From Nymphalis io (taxonomy: Eukaryota; Arthropoda; Insecta; Lepidoptera; Nymphalidae), in assembly GCF_905147045.1 (NCBI RefSeq), contig NC_065888.1, forward strand, positions 7,693,001 through 7,757,000: a stretch of 64,000 nucleotides of DNA. Direction: 5' to 3'. This document shows positions 11,917 to 24,601 of this stretch, piece after piece (within the stretch, counting starts at the first letter, position 1; the number at the start of each line of letters is the position of its first letter). Under the pieces are notes generated by a model. The model was not told where the DNA came from. It searched no databases and was given only the letters and a program-made list of their open reading frames with translations. Made by a program: the position numbers and the translations under genes.

Positions 11917-13865
11917 CTATAAAAAACAGACCTTAGGACAATCGCTCGCGGATAAATAGCTGTCTTGTTAGATTTACAAGACCTTCATTTATTTTAAAAA
12001 CATATTTTATACAAAATAAACCAAAAACAGTTAAATTACTGGACCTTATGATTAACTCATTTTATAGTGACAATCGTTATAAGTCAAGATAAGCTTACAA
12101 CATCAAATTACATACACTTAAAACTGAATTTAAATTAAAAGAATAATTAATATACAAGGCATATTCTATAAAATATAGATAGAATGTATAAATTTAACAG
12201 ATGCATATTTAATTTGATTTGGTAAAAAGAGAAAGTACTGATCTCCTAGCCGGTTTATTTCGGTAAAATGTACGTTCTGAAACGATAAAAGACCTACATT
12301 TAATTTAATCATATAAATATGATTAAAAATTGCTTGTATGAACAAATTTGAATAAAATAGTTTGATTCGAATGTATGAAGCAGTTTAAATTTTTTTATAA
12401 TACGTTGCAAATATAATTCACAACAAAATCTATGCATGTGATGCCATAAGCTTAACATACAATGAAAGAATTTAATTCGTTGAAAATAGAGAAGAATTTT
12501 CAGTCAAAATTCGATGTTATATATATAATACGATAGAATATTGTTATTAAAAATAACACGATAGCCTTATACTTTACAAATAGATTACTGATATAAGTTA
12601 AACGATCCTCGGTGATAATTCTAAGGTTTAAACCCATAAGCGCGCTTAATGTTTAGTAAGCTCGAAGTATCGTTAGATGAACTATGAAAAACAAATGTTT
12701 AACAAAAATTTATTCGAACGAAGCCAGTTTTGATGTTAATATATCTTATAAAGAGCCATAATAAGCTTCGTTTGTCTTTTATGTCCCAATTCTTATTACA
12801 GTAATTGAGGAAAAAAATTATACAAGTACACGTTCAATATGTCTCTCGATACAAAGGTCTTTGAATAAATAATTTTAATTACAACTTTGTTTTTTGTGCT
12901 AAAGCAATTTTGCTTACCACATCCACTTCTATTTGCCTTTCATCTCGATAGGGGATTTTGTATAATAAGATATTATTAATTTATTTTACGTTTAGTGGGT
13001 TTTTTGTTAAATTATAATATTTAAATATTATTAATATATACTAAAGGCACATGGGAAAAATTTTTGAGGTTCTAAAAACAATATCAGTATATTGTTTTAA
13101 AAAACCGGTAATCCGGTGATAAAATGATCATATCTAGCCTCTTCTCATATGAATAAGATGCCAACCGCAAAGGTACACCGCTACTATATAAAAAGGCAAA
13201 TTTAAAAATCGAAATTGGTGGTAATAGTTACTGAACCATTGTAAGTACATAATTGCATAGTTATGTTACATTAGTGGGTAGAATAACTTGTAAATGCATC
13301 CACTGTATAATTACACATACCACTTTCCATGAGTAAGAATAGTAAAGAAATATAACAAGCACTAAAATCTTACATTACTTAGTTTTTTTTTATAACGCAG
13401 TACTAATATTTAAAATATTTAAGGGGAAATACGAACCAGATATCGTGGGATTTTGACTTACTAAAACCCCTGCAATGTCATTGCTCGTACAATTCAACAT
13501 CACACTGACAATAACATTTTTAGCATATTTTAGCCAAAAATTCTCAATTTCCATTGCTTAGGATATTTACTACTATTTTAAATATATCACACACATAGTA
13601 GGTACTGTGCATTCCCATCAAAAGCGTAGTCGTCACGCGGAGTGCGTATTTTGTAATAGGACATGCAACAATTCCCCCCGACACGTGATTATAATGTAAA
13701 GGTTTCGTGCATAACTTACACATTGAATTAAAAGCTACGTCCAATGATCACTTATAAATTTTCTGTATGAACAACTTATATCTTATATGCAGAACCCTAT
13801 ATCTCATCAGTACAAACTATAGATTCGTCACAAAATGTTGATTATTTTTACGAATATCATTATTA
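11917..13865. other. AT-rich stretch, no gene seen
   Basis: About 1.9 kb without recognised repeats. A 66-codon minus frame at 13544-13744 has no supporting signal. Confidence 0.55.
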
Positions 13866-14090
13866 CTATTACACATTTGGCTTGGAACCAGTTTATATCG
13901 TCCTTCGTGGTCCAGGCTCTACTTCTCCGCGTAACATGTAGCAGGCAAGCCACAATGGCAGAACATAGCCGCAGTTTCGCGTCACTTATCCAGGCTTCGA
14001 AAGCTGGAACGATGGCTGCCATCGCTGTGTCAAGCCCGCAGCGCTCCCGCCGCTTCAATGCTTCAAGTGCACGTAGAGTCGAAATCAAAG
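13866..14090 (-). other. GC-rich coding-like island
   Basis: Both strands are open for more than 85 codons. The minus frame is the more protein-like: peptide segments ALEALKRRERCGLD, MAAIVPAFEAWISDAKLRL and RAWTTKDDINWF, with balanced composition and varied codons. It has no ATG, so it would be an internal exon or a fragment; an acceptor-like ATTAAAAG lies just upstream near 14096. No donor in a clear consensus was found. I do not recognise the family. Alternatives are a captured gene fragment, a pseudogene, or an unknown transposon piece. High GC alone also lengthens chance frames. Confidence 0.3.
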
Positions 14091-15040
14091 TCTTTTAATA
14101 TCTCTAAAATTATTATGGAGACAAAGCAATATAAATAATAAATGTATGTTAAACTCTTTCATACCAAAGTTTGTCTTCTAATATCTCTACAAAAATAGTG
14201 GCATAATGTAACTTTAGCAAAGCACCAATAGTTGTTTCGTGAAACTTACTAAAATTGGTAATCAAACCAATTTTATTTTATATAATTAATTTTATTATTG
14301 TCCGTATGCATTAGATGTTGCAATAAGAATTCTTATTTAATTAGTTATGTTATTAATGACAAATTATATTATCGACATGTCGCGAAATTGGATAAGACGA
14401 GAAGCGATTTAGGTGAAATTTAAATGATCAATACAACACAAGATAAAGAACATTTTATAGTTGTATTAACAAGTTACCTATAAAGTTCGCCGCAGAGTAC
14501 ATTGTGCCTCATTATTTTACCTCATAATGCCTCGGACCCAACGGCGGATAACAAAAAGTATAAATCGTAGACTGAATTGCCACAAGAATTTATATTCATG
14601 CGGCGTGCACTTTCTCAAAATAAACTACAATTGCGTCTGCATACAATGGCGGAGGCATCCTAGTGCGTGGGTAGGACATGAGTCATACTAGCAACCTAGC
14701 CTGGACTAGATCTGTGTGGGCGATAATTAATAGCTGAAAGTTGCTGTCTCCTGTCGCCATCTTAATATTACTTAAATTATTATGAGAACTTTCTACGTAT
14801 GTAGAAAACAGTTTAGTTTTTACTTAAGAAAATTCTTAAGTAAAAACTTTCGGTATGAACAAACTCTGTCGTAAAGAAACGAGTGACGTGAGAAGACGTG
14901 AGTATTAAATATAATTATATCGATATCTTATTTTTCTACTATGAAATGTTCCATCGTGATAACTTTAGAATTGATAACTAAAATTCAATGTAGCTATTCA
15001 TTATTTTATTGTAATGATTATGAACAATGGAATTGAAGTC
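14091..15040. other. No gene seen; hairpin and AP-1-like site
   Basis: It contains a GC-richer patch at 14620-14750 with ATGAGTCAT (14678-14686), an AP-1-type motif, and the hairpin at 14815-14848. Nothing else is recognised. Confidence 0.4.
14815..14848. repeat. Perfect 16-bp hairpin, 2-base loop
   Basis: AGTTTTTACTTAAGAA (14815-14830) is exactly complementary to 14833-14848. The near-zero loop suggests an inverted duplication made by strand switching. Confidence 0.85.
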
Positions 15041-15318
15041 GTTTTTTTTTTCATTATGTAGGCAGACATGCAAGTGGACCACCTGATGGTAAGTGGTCAC
15101 CACCGCCTTTAGACATTAGCGGTGTAAGAAATATTAACAATTTAGCACATCGTTAATGAGCCACTAATTTTGGAAATAGCATCCCTTGTGCCTGTAGATA
15201 CATTGGCTCACTCGTCCTTCAAACCGGAACACAGCAATACTATTGTTGCTTGATGGTAGAATATATAATAAGATGGTGGTACCTTCCTAGAGGGACTTGC
15301 ACAAAGCTCTACCATCAC
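15041..15318 (-). mobile_element. SINE family B, diverged
   Basis: The poly-T at 15042-15051, CACCTGATGGTAAGTGGTCA and final GCTCTACCATCA identify it. Several internal bases have been lost or changed. Confidence 0.8.
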
Positions 15319-15349
15319 ATATTATTGCTATCTATATAACTATACTATT

Positions 15350-15535
15350 AAATAGAGAAGAAGAATTATTTCGTTTGAATGTGCGTTTGAATTTGTCTCT
15401 GGATTTACCAGTCTGATTCAAAAGATATTTTTGTATTAGGTAGCTTATTTATAAAGAAGGGTTATCACGTCACCAAAGGGGGCAGAGCAGTAGCGTTTAA
15501 TGCTGGTAAAAACCGCGCGTAACGGCTAGTTTACT
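15350..15535 (+). repeat. Dispersed repeat fragment, family uncertain
   Basis: The passage from AATTATTTCGTTTGAATG to TGGTAAAAACCGCGCG resembles a repeat that I remember as common in lepidopteran genomes (a block with isolated GC-rich words in AT-rich sequence). There is no second copy in this window to confirm it. Confidence 0.35.
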
Positions 15536-16499
15536 TATAAACACATACAATTCATAATTTTATTAAAATCAGATCATAGTCAGAGAATAGACTAAACAAT
15601 AGTGTTACAAAATTTACTACACTAGGAAGAAACAAAGTGACTGAACTCATTCGGAATAATTAGCACTAAAAGTGCGATCATTCAATCAAAAAATCCTAAT
15701 CATTTTTTTTTTCGATTAAAATATGTTAAAAGGTATGGTATATAAAGCCAAGTTTTCATGTCTAGAGAAGCTTTGGTTACCAGATATCTTTATTTGCAAA
15801 GATTCTTTCCTAGACGATTTGAAGTATTATCAAAAGTGCAGACAAGTAGTGGCTGCATGATTGCTTTGTCTCTGTCATATAATTTTCGCTAGTAATTACT
15901 TCACAGCATGATTGGAAACACTCATTCCAATTTCTATCTGTAAGTCCAGACTACAATCGTATTGGTAAGTATATTTTTCGTTGCATTTTGTTTGTAGAAT
16001 ACTAATTCGATATCCAAAATAAATTCAACATCTTACCGTCCAACTAACTTATCGATTTATTACGTCACATAAGAAATACTTAGAATTTAATACGTTTAGC
16101 ATGTTATAACGTCACAAAGAAAACGTATTATTAATTATTAATTTAAAATTATTATAGCAAAACATAATTAATTTGGTAGAAACACATTCTTTCAAACTCA
16201 TATGAAAATATCAGCCGATACTCATCTTTGATCTCACTTCATTAGTCTCAATGGCACTTGCATTATTAATAAAACCTTTACAATAACATCTCTACAGATT
16301 CCATTTTACTTTGTAATAAGGCGTCCCACTGTGAACGACCGAGCTCTGATTACTACATTCATAACTAAAACTTAATATCCTACGTTCATGTCAATTCTAA
16401 TCTTTCATTGCGTACAAAATTCATCAGTTTGGAGCTTTACTGTGAGTAAAATCTCTACAATCTGCAAATCTAAGAAATACACATCTACATCCATTTTCA
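15536..16499. other. No gene seen
   Basis: AT-rich spacer without recognised repeats. Confidence 0.6.
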
Positions 16500-16748
16500 A
16501 CGGAAAATTGCCGCCGGAGATGTAATAATGTATGTGTGTGCACAAACACTGGTGCGCTCTCTGTCATGGATTGGAATGAGTCAAGCACAGATCAACGTCA
16601 GTAGTTACGTGCATTCCGAGGCACACATTGCCAAGTTTCTTACATAGGTTGCTACTGAAAATTTGTTGGGAAAAAATATCGAAATAACTTTTAGCTTCGA
16701 CCTGGTCTGCAGTCTTACAAGCTAGCCATTAGATCAATGAGACAATCA
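16500..16748 (-). mobile_element. SINE family C, eroded
   Basis: Shares GTGCATTCCGAGGCAC and the tRNA-like end CTAGCCATTAGATCAATGA with other family C copies. The B-box is damaged. Confidence 0.65.
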
Positions 16749-16950
16749 TTTAGGTAAATATAGTTTAGCCGAGAATAATAATTTATTTAAAGTTATTTAT
16801 TTGATTGCTATTCTCATAATTAACATAAGAAAAAATTTAATTCAAGGAGGTGTTCTTTTTAAATAATATTTGAAACAAAAAATAATATTCAGGAAAAAAA
16901 GATTTTTAAAACATGTCTATTATTTGCGCTTAAAAACGATTAAAAGTAAA

Positions 16951-17258
16951 GTAACAGCGTGTGAATTTCCCACGGCTGGGCTAAGGCTTCCTCTCCTTTT
17001 TTGAAGCTTATCTTCAAAAAAAGGTTTAGAGCTTATTCCAACATGCTGCTCAAATGCGGGTTGGTGGATTGCACATATGGCAGAATTTTAGTAAAATTAA
17101 ACACATCCGGTTTCTTCGCGATGTATTCCTTTACTATCAAGCACGGGATGTATAATAAACACAAATTTAGCACATAAAAATTCAGTGGTGCTTGCCCGGG
17201 TTAGAGCCACGATCATCGGTTAAGATTCACGTATTCTAACCACTAGGCCACATCAGCT
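16951..17258 (-). mobile_element. SINE family A with inverted duplication
   Basis: The head at the right end (17258) and the 3' end at 16951 are clear. Where other copies read CTTTTTGAGGAGAAGG, this one has an inserted quasi-palindrome (TTTTTTGAAG / CTTCAAAAAA around 16997-17022). Confidence 0.8.
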
Positions 17259-19533
17259 TACTAACTCTCGGCTTAATAACGATTACACCTATTTATTTCA
17301 TTTATTCTACCACGAAACAGTAATGTCTATCGTTGCTATATAAAATTAGTATTTATGATGTGGAATTAGGTGATTTATATATAGCAAAAATTAATCTTAC
17401 AATCTTTTGCTGAGCTGGACTCATGTAGGTTTGTATCCGTTGGTAAGAGATAAGATCTATTTAGAAGTTATTTATTCCACTTCCAAATACAAATACGCCG
17501 TCTTTCCGTTGAATGTATTGGTACATTCCGCATTGAAAACCGAATGAGTCAGTAATTACTACCCGATCACGACAATAGCAACAATTTAAAATTAAAATCA
17601 CTTTTTCATAGGACAGCCCAGTGTAAATATTGACATAAACTACATAGTAAGTGTTTCAACCAATTTCTTTAAAGGTTACATTTTTACATTATTTATCTGT
17701 AAATATATACGTATTGTTTTTCTATTGGAACATCCGACAAAAATAAAACACATTTGCCATGATATTATATATATATAGCAATTATAATAAAACGTTTAAT
17801 CCAATTTAAATCCGACCTTAGTATTCAACCAATATATAAAATCAAATGAGCAATAATAACTTTTTGGGTTATTATATTAACCGCTATATTTGTTATGTTA
17901 ACATTTTTCAACAGTGTCGGACTAGTTTTTAAAATCCGGTTGATTGACAAAAAGGTTATTGATACCTAAATTAATACTAGCCAATATAATTCTTAAATCC
18001 TACGTCGTAAAGTCGTTAAAGGTCGGTAGGATTTTAATACGATTTTTATGCGTTGGCGTGCGTACTGAGGCCGGTGAATAGACGTGGTACGTTCACTTAC
18101 AAAAAAATAATATAGATTATATGCATATTTAATGTTAAAATTAAACTTTGAATAGAAAATATTTAACAACTTTATACTAAAACAGATTGACCGTAACCAT
18201 CGACTCTTCGAAATATAGTATAACTTTATAGATCAATTTATGAACTAACAAGAAGAATGAAGTATTTTGTTTGAAATATGTAGATATTGTATATCTTTAT
18301 TTATGTCGTTTATCGTATTTATTTTTATCTCTTTCTTTCGTTTGCGTCTTATCTCAAAAACTTTCCATAATATACCAGGTAGGTGTAAAAACGCGATTTA
18401 ATATGTGGACAAGTATTATATTATATTTTAAAACAAGAATTACACTAGATACAATCATAACCTAACATTAAAGGAATATTTTATTTTGAATCGAACTCAG
18501 ATTCAACAAAACAACGGTAAAATGTTAAAACTTTTTACTTGTTTTTTTATATTTAGAACACAATAATTGTATATCATCTCAATAAAGAAAGGACCTCTTT
18601 GTATCCGTGAGGGTAAAATTTCAATGTTTTAAAAAGTGTTCTTCTTTCATAGGATTTCATAGTATAGTATGAGTTGTGCTATTCTAAGAAGCGGGTATGT
18701 GTTTGTATTTAATCAACTTTCTAAACATCTAAGTTTATCTAGTTGACCAAAATTCTCAATATTTATCTTCCACTGACAAAAGAAATAATTTTGAAGTAAT
18801 GACTTATTATAACTTAAAATACCGCACCCTCTTTAATATCATAGTCGGTGAAGCGTTCAATAGATACAATCAGCATACGATGGTATTTGGTAAGATGCCA
18901 AACAGGTTGGTGTCATTGACCCATTGAATTGGATTACATATAAGTAAAAACGTAGCCTGTGACTCGAATGTTCTTAGCGATTTTTATCAAATAATTTAGA
19001 TGTTTTTAAAAGTTATGTAAGGTAATTATAATAACATACTAACCTTGACTTTATAAACAGAAAAGAGTAACTTTTAAATAATAACGTAGTTTTCATAACA
19101 TTCTGTTTCAGAAATTATATTACGATTACATTAAAGCGCTAAAAATAGGCACTTAATTTAAAAAAACTGTTTTAATTTCTTGAAAAAAATCGTTAAAACC
19201 AAAATTTAAAAGTTCTAAACATTAAATAACCTTTTTTAATAAAAAAAATTCAAACTTTCCGTTACAAAAATACATTTCTAATTTATTAACAAAAATATAT
19301 CATCACATTTTAACTATATTTTTAGGACAAATAATCATCATTAAATCATTATAGTGTATGGCTGCCATTATAATAATGAGTTACCAATTCAATGGCGTAA
19401 CCGTCATGTTCAATTTAATGGAACATGTTTAAGATAATAGAATTCAATTTAAGATATACACTCATAGAAGATGATTATTATTGACGATGTCCAAACACCG
19501 TATCTCAAATAATACACGTATATTATTTCAGTC
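17259..19533. other. AT-rich stretch, no gene seen
   Basis: About 2.3 kb. A 64-codon + frame at 18271-18465 is hydrophobic and AT-driven. A slightly GC-richer patch near 18050-18095 carries no motif that I can name. Confidence 0.55.
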
Positions 19534-19888
19534 TGCCTTATTGGTCTAGGGGCTTAAACCCTGAGTCGGGCTAATTGATTTTTTCTATTAAAAATATTCT
19601 CAGGAACAAACCTCGTCTGGAAATTGGCAGTGTTAATACTCTCGTGCCTCGCAAAACACGTAATGCCGGTCCTGCACTATAAGTCCTCAGTCTTATAGTG
19701 CAGGACCGGCATTTTTATGGGTCCGGGATTTTCGTCCGGGATTTTCGTCCCATCAGACTATAAGAGTAAAAAATCTAAAGGGCACCTTTGCCCACTAGAG
19801 CACTATAATATCTTCTACGCAATTGACATTTCTTCGTTGAAAATGGCCGCAGTGACCGAAGCCGGTCAAGAGGACGTCATATTATTAT
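19534..19888 (+). mobile_element. SINE family C with a large perfect hairpin
   Basis: A degraded tRNA-like head at 19534 (GCCTTATTGGTCTAG) is followed by the body and the 3' end AATGGCCGCAGTGACCGAAG with an ATT-type tail near 19888. Inside it lies the 22-bp hairpin of 19662-19713 and a short tandem duplication of TCCGGGATTTTCG (about 19721-19747). Confidence 0.75.
19662..19713. repeat. Perfect 22-bp hairpin, 8-base loop
   Basis: The left arm (19662-19683) and right arm (19692-19713) are exact reverse complements and GC-rich, with core GCCGGTCCTGCAC. Other family C copies have only one arm, so the palindrome arose by inverted duplication of SINE sequence. Confidence 0.9.
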
Positions 19889-20873
19889 GATGGCAGCGGA
19901 AATGACGGTCAACTTAAGTAGTACTACATCCGACGCGAATGTCAATTATTTTTACAAAGTGATCAAGGATCTGGTAAATAATCGAGTACACTTTGCAACT
20001 AGCATTTTCGGTCGGATGAAACTTTTAGCCCTCTGCACTTTCACATAATACATAACATTGTTATATCCGTTGCTCCAACAAGAGGACGTTAGTGCAAATA
20101 TTGTTTGCATAACCTAAACCTATATTGAACAATATGCTTAAAAGCTTTGATTAAGTGTTAAAGATAATTTCAGAGTTCATAAAAAGACAATCTTACGATC
20201 ATTACATATTTATTTGTCTCTATTTGATAAAATGGATTTGTTAGAAGTTATTTATTGATATAAATAACTTCTAACAAATCCTAAAGAAAAAGATCTTCCA
20301 CAATGGAAAGTTTTAATACATAAAGTTTTGATTAAATGTTCACAAACAAAATCGAACATTTAGTATGTTTGATTTTGTATCTAAGCTTTCGAAGGGACAA
20401 AATTGATCTTACATGATTTTATTTCACACAATCATTAGCGTAACCAATGTCTTCGCAGTAGCTATGTTACTAACAGTTGCGTATAATAAATAGAATTTTC
20501 ATGCTGATAAAGATACAGAAATACAAAAAAAATATTTTATCATATAACCTTATAATAAACCTCACCCATTCGTTAAGCTTTCGCTAATCCGCTTCTGCCT
20601 GCCAGATCCTGCCAAATTAACTGCCCAAGTTGTACACCTTGTGCTTATAAATATAATAGCTTAATTAAAAACATAATAGGCACTCAAGAATATTGAATTT
20701 GCAAATAAAATTAAAATAACTTTTAGGGTTATCTCCTAATTAATTGAATTCTTACCTACATAAAAAGATATTAAAGTCTTGCTACGGGTTATAAATATCT
20801 CCTTTAAGTAAATCTCTAGAGTTTACGCAAATTGAATAATTGCATTAAAAAGTTTTACTTTAATAAAATTTTT
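19889..20873. other. No gene seen; one perfect hairpin
   Basis: GC-richer at its left edge, otherwise AT-rich. It contains the 21-bp hairpin at 20234-20281. Confidence 0.5.
20234..20281. repeat. Perfect 21-bp hairpin, 6-base loop
   Basis: The arms 20234-20254 and 20261-20281 are exact reverse complements (core TTAGAAGTTATTTA), with loop TTGATA. It lies outside any recognised transposon. Confidence 0.9.
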
Positions 20874-21069
20874 GACGAGCCGGTTGGCGTGGTTGGTAGA
20901 TTCTTGCCTTTCACACCGAAGGTTGTGGGTTCGATTCCCACACAGGACAGACATTTGTTTGTATGAACATGTCTGTTTGTCCTGAGTCTGGGTGTAATTA
21001 TTTATATAAGTATGCATTTACAAAAGAAAAGTAGTATATGTAGTATATCAGTTGTCTGGTTTCCATAGC
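20874..21069 (+). mobile_element. SINE family D
   Basis: A tRNA-like head GAGCCGGTTGGCGTGGTTGG with B-box GGTTCGATTCC, followed by a body that matches 54711-54907 almost base for base to GTTGTCTGGTTTCCATAGC. The 3' tail is missing; the next repeat begins a few bases later. Confidence 0.8.
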
Positions 21070-21080
21070 CATCCATCCAA

Positions 21081-21245
21081 CATTATAAATACGAATGAAC
21101 CTCTGTCTGTCGGTTACACTCCATGGTTAAACAACAGAAGCAATTTTTATAAAATTTGGTATGAAACAAACTTGAACTCTAAGGAAGGACATAGATTACT
21201 TTTTTATACCTAACACTTGCACCTCCCCCCTCCCGCCCCAAACAC
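21081..21245 (+). repeat. Lepidopteran dispersed repeat fragment
   Basis: ATTATAAATACGAATGAACC, CTCTGTCTGTC, AAAATTTGGTATGAAAC and GGAAGGACATAGATTACT occur in the order of a repeat that I remember as widespread in Lepidoptera. A related stretch (AAAAGGACATAGGG) occurs at 28537-28550. Confidence 0.5.
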
Positions 21246-22185
21246 GCGCGTGGTTATCAGTGGACCTTACATACCGACGTGACAGTACGGAAAACTTATG
21301 ATCCAGAATGAGAGAGATAGATTTGGACTGCTAGGTGTAAATACTAAGTGTTAGCGAGTGTGGAATACTTGTAGATATTAGTTATTATTCAAGTAATTTT
21401 AGTAGTTAAAACAGCTTCAAACGTGAGAAATATACCACTACGCTTAATACGTTTTAAATTACAGTCTTATTGATTATCGAGGAATCGATAAAAGATTATT
21501 CATAGACGAGCTGTAAGCATGAATTTATAACGCTTAGAATACTATATATATAAAGAGTTAACTGAAAATGGTATCAGACAGGAATATCTAATTGTTTTTT
21601 TTTCTGTAACGCTAATTTGTAAAGCAAATTTATACCATATAATATAAGAACGTTTTATTAATTAAGAAAAAATTAAAAATATAGTCACTAGGATCACCTT
21701 ATTATTTGCAAAACTTTTTTATTTATTTATTTTACATTAATCATATTTTAAAATAGTTTCGAGTTTTGACATTCATCTTGAACGGATAAATAAATACTAC
21801 TCAAAGCGCCATCTTGTGGAATAAAAGCGACAAGAGTATTCAAAAGAACAGCTGATAAAGCGTTTCTATCGTACTTCCTGTTCTAAGGAAACACGCGTAG
21901 TAATTCAGGCTCGGACAATACGTGTCAAGATTATTATCTATCTGTGACTAGTTGTAACTATAGCTTATATTACAGTTCATTGTCAGTATCGAGAAACGAG
22001 CCGATCTTTAAAGATCTTCGACTTACGAACGTAATAAAATCTATAGAAGTCTTACTATAGAAAGGGCTTATTATGAAGATCATCTTAAATTTAACACATG
22101 GATTCTGTTTAGTTTAACTATAATTTTGTAAGCTGTAAATGTAACATCCTATTGTAAGGTAAGTACTAGGCTCGGTAGGTTAATG
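21246..22185. other. No gene seen
   Basis: AT-rich. CAAAGCGCCATCTTGTGG near 21801 and a 14-base palindrome GATCTTTAAAGATC near 22004 are the only notable words. Confidence 0.5.
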
Positions 22186-22290
22186 GCCGTTGGTCTAATG
22201 ACTAGCGTGCTTGGCTGTAGATAATAAGGTCCTGGGTTCGAATTATGGATCCGGCTACCAAAAACAAGGTTTTGGTTTTACGACTTGTGA
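22186..22290 (+). mobile_element. SINE family C, 5' head only
   Basis: CGTTGGTCTAATGACTAGCG and GGTTCGAATT form the tRNA-like A and B boxes. The body stops shortly after GGCTACCAAAAACAAGG. Confidence 0.6.
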
Positions 22291-24257
22291 CTGAATTTTT
22301 ATTGCTGTATTTATAAAGGAAGATTTATTTATAATATTTCATAAACTCGGAGGAAAAATAAGGAATGTATAAATTAATCTTAGCTTCTTGTTTACTTTGA
22401 ACGTGAATTCGTGATACATACAACACCAAATTAGTTATAGTTTTTTATTTTAATCATATCAACGAAATAAAATAAATACCCCAAGTGCTGTGCCTCGTAT
22501 CCGAGCGACACCCCATATTTTCATTATTCGTTTATTTTTCATTATATGTAAATTGTATGATATTATTAAATACAAAATTTATTTTGCATGATTATTCGTC
22601 ATCTATTAATTTTTGTTGCATAGCAATAAAAATGTTATTTAAGAAGAGTCGATCACTATTAGTACTTGTTTTACAGATTTAGCTGTATGTTATAATAAAA
22701 GCCCTTAGAGCTGTCATATAAAATTGAGGTGTTTAATTTTTTTTGTTACCCTACTGAATATATAATAAACAGTATAATAAGGAGTCATCTGTGGAACTTA
22801 ACATGTCACTAATATAACTCTTAGTTTTTAACGATGTCTGGTGTACTTTAAGATAACCGTTCTAAGGTCTGCTTAGACATTACTACGGTATAAAATAAAT
22901 ACATAATTTATTAGTTTTATGCAAATTATAAATAATTAATACAAATAAAACAGATATATACAATATTTTTATCCTACAATTAAACTTTTCCTTTTTTATT
23001 TCGTAAGAAACAATCACAACATTGGTATCAAAAAGACATGCTGTTCACAAGAAAGACCGAGACGATGCTGAAGAGTCAAATCAAGTCAAGGCGGTCAAGC
23101 CCGAAGATGGTCATACACATAAATTATACATGTATGTATCCATTGAAAATGTGATTAAATTATATTTCTTGCACATTTGCAAAACTTATGAGACTATATA
23201 TAATTCATTGAATGATTCTAGTTAATTATTTCATCACGATATGTGGTTTAAGCGCCTGAATAAAATAATTTTGATATATTATGACGTGCTATTATTCCAA
23301 AACACGTCAGTGTCAATATTAAATGGGTATTGAGATCGTTAATATCTTTATGATTTCTATCTAGATATGTTACCACAACCAAAACATTTATATAGGGTAA
23401 ATCAGAATAAAACGTCATATCGAATGATGTCAAAATACTCATTCTTTATCACAATCGGTTCCCTATCTTACAGGACAGCGAGTCTCCGTTAAGAGCTTAT
23501 CTTGCTGCAAAAGCCTTTCCTGGTTTGTATTGAAACTACAATACAAAATGGTATCTAACTGGAATGGTGTATACGAGGAGAAAAATTTAATCTTGATGCA
23601 GTTTAGATATTTTAAAGTACCAAGCCTTGTTGGTGCAATATTTTGATTTATAAGGCACTTTATATTTATAGTAGCAAAGTTTATTTTTAAAAAGCCTGAG
23701 TGAAAATGTGCGTGAGACTGTGTCTCTAAATCGCCGTCAGGTATAACGATTCCAAACAATATCTCCAATAAAAATCGCGAGACATTGTTCTATTTGGACC
23801 ATAACTACGTTACTATTAACTTCAAAACTTTTGCTATTAAGAAAATAGTATAAATTTGTAAAATAATAAAAGCAGCTGAATTGCTTTTTAACCGACAATT
23901 AATTTGTCCAATCAATTGTTAAGTAATTTGATTATTTGAATACTGTTTACAGTGTTATTGCCGGTGGTCAAGCTTTATGTAAGTTCGCCTGGGGAGGTAC
24001 TTAATCTACTGACAAACATGAATATTTTGTAGTTAAATTTAAATAAAGAATTATTAGCTAGTGTAATTGGCCGCTTAATTAACACATTTTCTCGTCTGCT
24101 TTCCCGTTATAATTTAAAAAATGCAAACATATTATTTTATAAATTTATATAATTATGTTTTCACTGATTCAGTAATAATAGCAATATAGGTCAACAGTTC
24201 AACAGTTAATAAGGCTTTAAAGTCTTATAAGGATTCCTATGCCAGGACGAATCATAA
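22291..24257. other. AT-rich stretch with two weak open frames
   Basis: A + frame at 23022-23225 begins without ATG but contains a polar, GC-richer segment (KKDRDDAEESNQVKAVKPED). A minus frame at 23463-23768 (101 codons, MEILFGIVIPDGD) ends beside CCT|GTAAGA on the minus strand. Neither matches a family that I know. I do not call them genes. Confidence 0.35.
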
Positions 24258-24500
24258 AAAGTCACTGGGTTTTTCAATCAAGTCATTCTCAATATTACCG
24301 CAAAGTTACAAAGTTCTCTCCTCCCGTGCCTTGGAATGCAAATACAGCTACTGGTCGGTGCTGCACCTGATCTGTCTCCGATCATTTTGGATAGCCGTGT
24401 CATCAAATTGTAAGAATGATCGAATAGAGACAATATTCCCACCGCATATAACTATTATGTTATTTGGCCGCCGTGGTCAGAAGGACATTAATGTATAATA
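24258..24500 (+). mobile_element. SINE family C, 5' truncated
   Basis: The body words CTCCCGTGCCTTGGAATGC and the 3' end GGCCGCCGTGGTCAGAAGGA match other family C copies. The head is lost. Confidence 0.65.
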
Positions 24501-24601
24501 AGAGTTTTGTTTTAATTCCGATTTATAATTATAGATTTTCTTTTAGAGTTTTCATTTAGAGTTAACATATTTTTTACATATGTGTACTTTTATGGTGGTT
24601 T

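Noticed and set aside
20874..20950. Functional tRNA gene
   Set aside because: A and B boxes are present, but the SINE D body follows directly and a near-identical copy exists at 54711; a closed acceptor stem is lacking.
23463..23768. 101-codon minus frame with a donor-like GTAAGA at its end
   Set aside because: No acceptor, no recognisable motif and AT-driven codons; kept only as a note in the gap entry.
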